Notes under the pieces: generated by a model
The model's database searches: none
The model's input: the letters and a program-made list of their open reading frames with translations, nothing else
Told to the model about the DNA's origin: nothing
From: Brevundimonas sp. SH203
GTDB lineage: Bacteria; Pseudomonadota; Alphaproteobacteria; Caulobacterales; Caulobacteraceae
Length of the DNA: 64,000 nt
Reading direction: 5' to 3'
NCBI RefSeq assembly: GCF_002157625.1
Contig: NZ_BDMM01000003.1
Span: 1 to 64,000 of the forward strand
Program-made: the position numbers and the translations under genes
In this document: one piece after another, positions 61,868 through 64,000 of the stretch
Layout of the letters: every line of letters begins with the position of its first letter
Position numbering within the stretch: the stretch's first letter is position 1

Positions 61868-62770
61868 GTGGCGTCAGGTCTTCGCATCATCGATTCCCAC
61901 GTCCATCTGTGGGACCTGTCGCGCGCCCGCTACGGCTGGCTTCAGGACGATCCCCTGCCGAACAATCCGGCGGGGGACATGACGCCCATCGCCCGCCGGA
62001 ACTATCTGCTGGACGACTATCTGGCCGATACGGCAGGCTGGCGCGTGGACAAGATCGTCCATGTCGAGGCCGGTCAGCCCAGGGGCCGGCAACTAGCCGA
62101 GACAGACTGGCTGCAAGCCCTCGCGGACAAGCGCGGCTATCCCCACGGCATCGTGGCGGGCGCCGACCTGCTGGACCCCGATCTGGACGCCCTGCTGGAA
62201 GCCCACGCCGCGCGACCGAACGTGCGGGGCGTTCGCCAGATCGTCTGCTGGCATGAAGACCCGCTGAAGACCTATACCGACCGCGACCTGCTGCTGGACC
62301 CGCAATGGGTCGCGGGGTTCGCCAAACTGGCCCGGCATGGGCTGTCGTTCGACCTCCAGCTCTATCCGTCGCAGATGGCGACGGCGGCGGCCATCGCGGC
62401 GCGCCATCCCGACATTCCGCTGATCGTCAATCACGCCGGCCTGCCGACCGACCGCGACGATAGCGGCATGGAGCGCTGGCGCGCCGGTCTGCGCCTTCTG
62501 GCGGCCCAGCCGCAGGTGTCGATCAAGATTTCCGGCCTGGGCATCACCGACCGCGCCTGGACGCCGGAGTCGATCCGTCCCGTCGTGCTGGAGTGCATCG
62601 ACGCCTTCGGGACCGAGCGGGCCATGTTCGCCTCGGACTTCCCGGTCGAAAGCGTCCACGGAAGCTTCGACGCCTTCTATTCCGCCTTCGACGCCATCAC
62701 GGCCGACTTCTCGGCCGACGAGCGCGAGCGGCTGTTCGCGGGCGCCGCCGAGGCGATCTATCGACTCTGA
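61868..62770 (+). CDS. L-rhamnono-1,4-lactonase (COG3618 amidohydrolase)
   Basis: 300 residues of the metal-dependent TIM-barrel lactonase family, with IIDSHVHLWDLSRARYGWL, VHVEAGQPRG, LIVNHAGLPTD and MFASDFPVESV. Opens the lactone made by L-rhamnose dehydrogenase. GTG 61868 with AAGGA upstream. It is 13 bp after the dehydrogenase gene and closes the plus-strand operon; its stop is part of a terminator hairpin. L-fuconolactonases are similar, but the RhmD neighbour favours rhamnonolactone. Confidence 0.88.
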   Translation: MASGLRIIDSHVHLWDLSRARYGWLQDDPLPNNPAGDMTPIARRNYLLDDYLADTAGWRVDKIVHVEAGQPRGRQLAETDWLQALADKRGYPHGIVAGADLLDPDLDALLEAHAARPNVRGVRQIVCWHEDPLKTYTDRDLLLDPQWVAGFAKLARHGLSFDLQLYPSQMATAAAIAARHPDIPLIVNHAGLPTDRDDSGMERWRAGLRLLAAQPQVSIKISGLGITDRAWTPESIRPVVLECIDAFGTERAMFASDFPVESVHGSFDAFYSAFDAITADFSADERERLFAGAAEAIYRL

Positions 62771-62791
62771 CGCCGCCCGCCGACGGCGTCA
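62768..62791. terminator. Terminator hairpin spanning two convergent stop codons
   Basis: TGACGCCG (62768-62775) pairs perfectly with CGGCGTCA (62784-62791). The left arm starts with the lactonase stop and the right arm contains the opposite gene's stop. Confidence 0.55.
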
Positions 62792-64000
62792 GGGCCTGTA
62801 GCCCAGCCGCGTCGCCGCCTCTTCCAGACTGTCGCCGATCAGGGCCAGATTCTCGATGGCCGCCAGGCTCCATTGCGCCGCGTCGTTGGTGGACACCTGC
62901 GCGTCCTCCTGAATGGGACGCAGCACGTCCACGCCGCCGACGGTCGTCGAACGCGCGCCGAGCAAGGCCTGCAGCTTGGCCGGGTCCTTGCCCAGGAACT
63001 CGCTCCAGGCCCGCAGGGCCAGGGCGGCGTCCTTCTCCTCGTGCGCGGCGAAGGCGGTCAGGCGCGAGTGCGCCTCCGTCAGCGCCCGCCCGCGCGGCGC
63101 CTGGCCCAGCAGACCGGCGATCTCGCTGTCCGGCGCATTGTAGTAGCGGCAGTATTCCAGCCAGGCGGCGCGATAGGACGGCACGTCCAGCAGGTCCAGC
63201 AGCTCGGCGTTCATCTCGGCCACGCCGAAGACGGCGTTCAGGTGCGACACGGCGACATAGTCGCCCTGGCCCTGATAGCGGCCGGTGGCCAGGTCGAACG
63301 GCGCCTCTCCGGCGAACCAGCGGCGCTTCAGCCCGCCGATGGTGGTCATGCCGTTGACGATCCGGTCGCGCCAGCGCCGGTCGCCGGTCCGCTCCCACTC
63401 GGTCAGCCAGGCGGAGATGAAGGCGCCCCAGCTGGTGCCGAAGCCGGACACCACCTGCCCCTCGGGCACGGCGCGACCCGGCGCGGGCGGCAGCTTGCGC
63501 GAGATGTCGACGTTCAGAAGCGCATGATCGGACGTGTTCAACTCACGCATCAGGTCGCCGACCCGCTCGTCCGCCGTCAGGAAATAGTAGATGCGGCGAT
63601 AGGCGACGTTCGAGACGCGCGGCTGCTTGGACGAATCCGACCAGTGCTGCACCCCGTGGCGCGTGCCGAACCCCTTGAACCGGCCCAGGTGATAAACGTC
63701 CACCTCGCCCGTGTGGCGCGTCATGGCCTCGGCCAGTTTGAACACATCGGCGCGGCCCGTCCGCAGATAGCTGGTCCACAGCCACAGGTCGGTCGAAAGC
63801 TCGGAATTGTCCCAGGCGTATCCGCCCACGTCGTAACGCCACATATGACGATCCGGGTCGTAGGTGTGCATCACGTCGCCGTAGGACCAGAAGCCGTACC
63901 AGCGGCGCTGATCGACCTCGCGCACATAGTGATCCAGCAGATGGGTCAGGCGGCCTTCCAGCGCGGCGCGCACGGGCGTGGACGCATCCGGCAGGGACCA
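62789..64000 (-). CDS. Exo-rhamnogalacturonan lyase-like protein (PL26/PcRGLX type), 5' end beyond the window
   Basis: The reading frame is open through position 64000, so only the C-terminal 403 residues are seen. They form an (alpha/alpha)-barrel-like region with GDVMHTYDPDRHMWRYDVGGYAWDNSE, LWLWTSYLRTGRADVFKLAEAMTRHTGEVDVYHLGRF and RHGVQHWSDSSKQPR. These resemble the catalytic part of fungal/bacterial PL26 enzymes, which release unsaturated galacturonosyl-rhamnose from chain ends. It faces the rhamnose operon, in keeping with supplying rhamnose. The signal peptide and first domains cannot be judged. Confidence 0.75.
   Translation of the reverse strand, partial: WSLPDASTPVRAALEGRLTHLLDHYVREVDQRRWYGFWSYGDVMHTYDPDRHMWRYDVGGYAWDNSELSTDLWLWTSYLRTGRADVFKLAEAMTRHTGEVDVYHLGRFKGFGTRHGVQHWSDSSKQPRVSNVAYRRIYYFLTADERVGDLMRELNTSDHALLNVDISRKLPPAPGRAVPEGQVVSGFGTSWGAFISAWLTEWERTGDRRWRDRIVNGMTTIGGLKRRWFAGEAPFDLATGRYQGQGDYVAVSHLNAVFGVAEMNAELLDLLDVPSYRAAWLEYCRYYNAPDSEIAGLLGQAPRGRALTEAHSRLTAFAAHEEKDAALALRAWSEFLGKDPAKLQALLGARSTTVGGVDVLRPIQEDAQVSTNDAAQWSLAAIENLALIGDSLEEAATRLGYRP

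Overview
The window is high-GC, gene-dense alphaproteobacterial chromosome, most likely Caulobacterales and Brevundimonas-like. The lineage call rests on a holdfast-anchor operon (hfaA-hfaB-hfaD), a TipF-type flagellar regulator, two large TonB-dependent receptors, a DUF2093 protein, and the TIGR01459-type HAD hydrolase. I see no tRNA, CRISPR array, insertion sequence, integrase or phage gene. Nearly all long ORFs opposite real genes are GC-codon shadows.

Region 1 (1-18.4 kb) is mostly core cell biology. An rRNA-type promoter points out of the left edge. It is followed by a CBS-domain protein, a rhomboid protease, hfaABD (with an unusually long hfaB/hfaD overlap), an M16 zinc peptidase, an Asn/Gly-rich exported protein, ileS, tipF, an SDR, a lipid A-type acyltransferase, a stand-alone receiver protein with an Arg-rich tail, an M23 peptidase with DUF2093, and a CPA2 antiporter. 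A 788-bp gene-free stretch carrying a dispersed palindromic repeat follows.

Region 2 (18.4-29.0 kb) has a HAD hydrolase, a MaoC hydratase, ribF and a gamma-carbonic anhydrase-like protein. An intergenic structured RNA with its own terminator (possibly 6S RNA) precedes a PhoH ATPase. A polysaccharide block follows: ugd, UDP-glucuronate 4-epimerase, an outer-membrane barrel and a Wzc-type co-polymerase/kinase.

Region 3 (29-43.4 kb) has a subtilisin-type autotransporter, then a phosphorus-scavenging group (PAP2 phosphatase, PhoD, a metallophosphoesterase, a TonB receptor). A protein with two TetR domains follows. phoD is broken by one extra G in an eight-G run, which is either a phase-variation tract or an assembly error. 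A second TonB receptor follows a roughly 190-bp fold-back repeat.

Region 4 (43.4-52.2 kb) looks like an amino-sugar (GalNAc/galactosamine-type) utilisation regulon. It contains a BadF-type kinase, AgaS, AgaZ/KbaZ, a DMT transporter, a GH36-like alpha-galactosidase/GalNAcase, a lipoprotein amidohydrolase and an AgaR-like DeoR repressor. Four upstream regions share a [GC]TTTCGTT-containing candidate operator.

Region 5 (52.2-64 kb) is a rhamnogalacturonan and L-rhamnose module. It has a PL11 lyase, a DUF6250 lipoprotein, an SGNH esterase and, at the right edge, a PL26-like exo-lyase. It also carries a complete non-phosphorylative L-rhamnose route: L-rhamnose dehydrogenase, lactonase, L-rhamnonate dehydratase, 2-keto-3-deoxyrhamnonate dehydrogenase and diketo-acid hydrolase. 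LldD would oxidise the L-lactate end product, and an IclR regulator sits in the divergent gap. Polymer cleavage outside the cytoplasm and sugar oxidation inside are thus encoded side by side.
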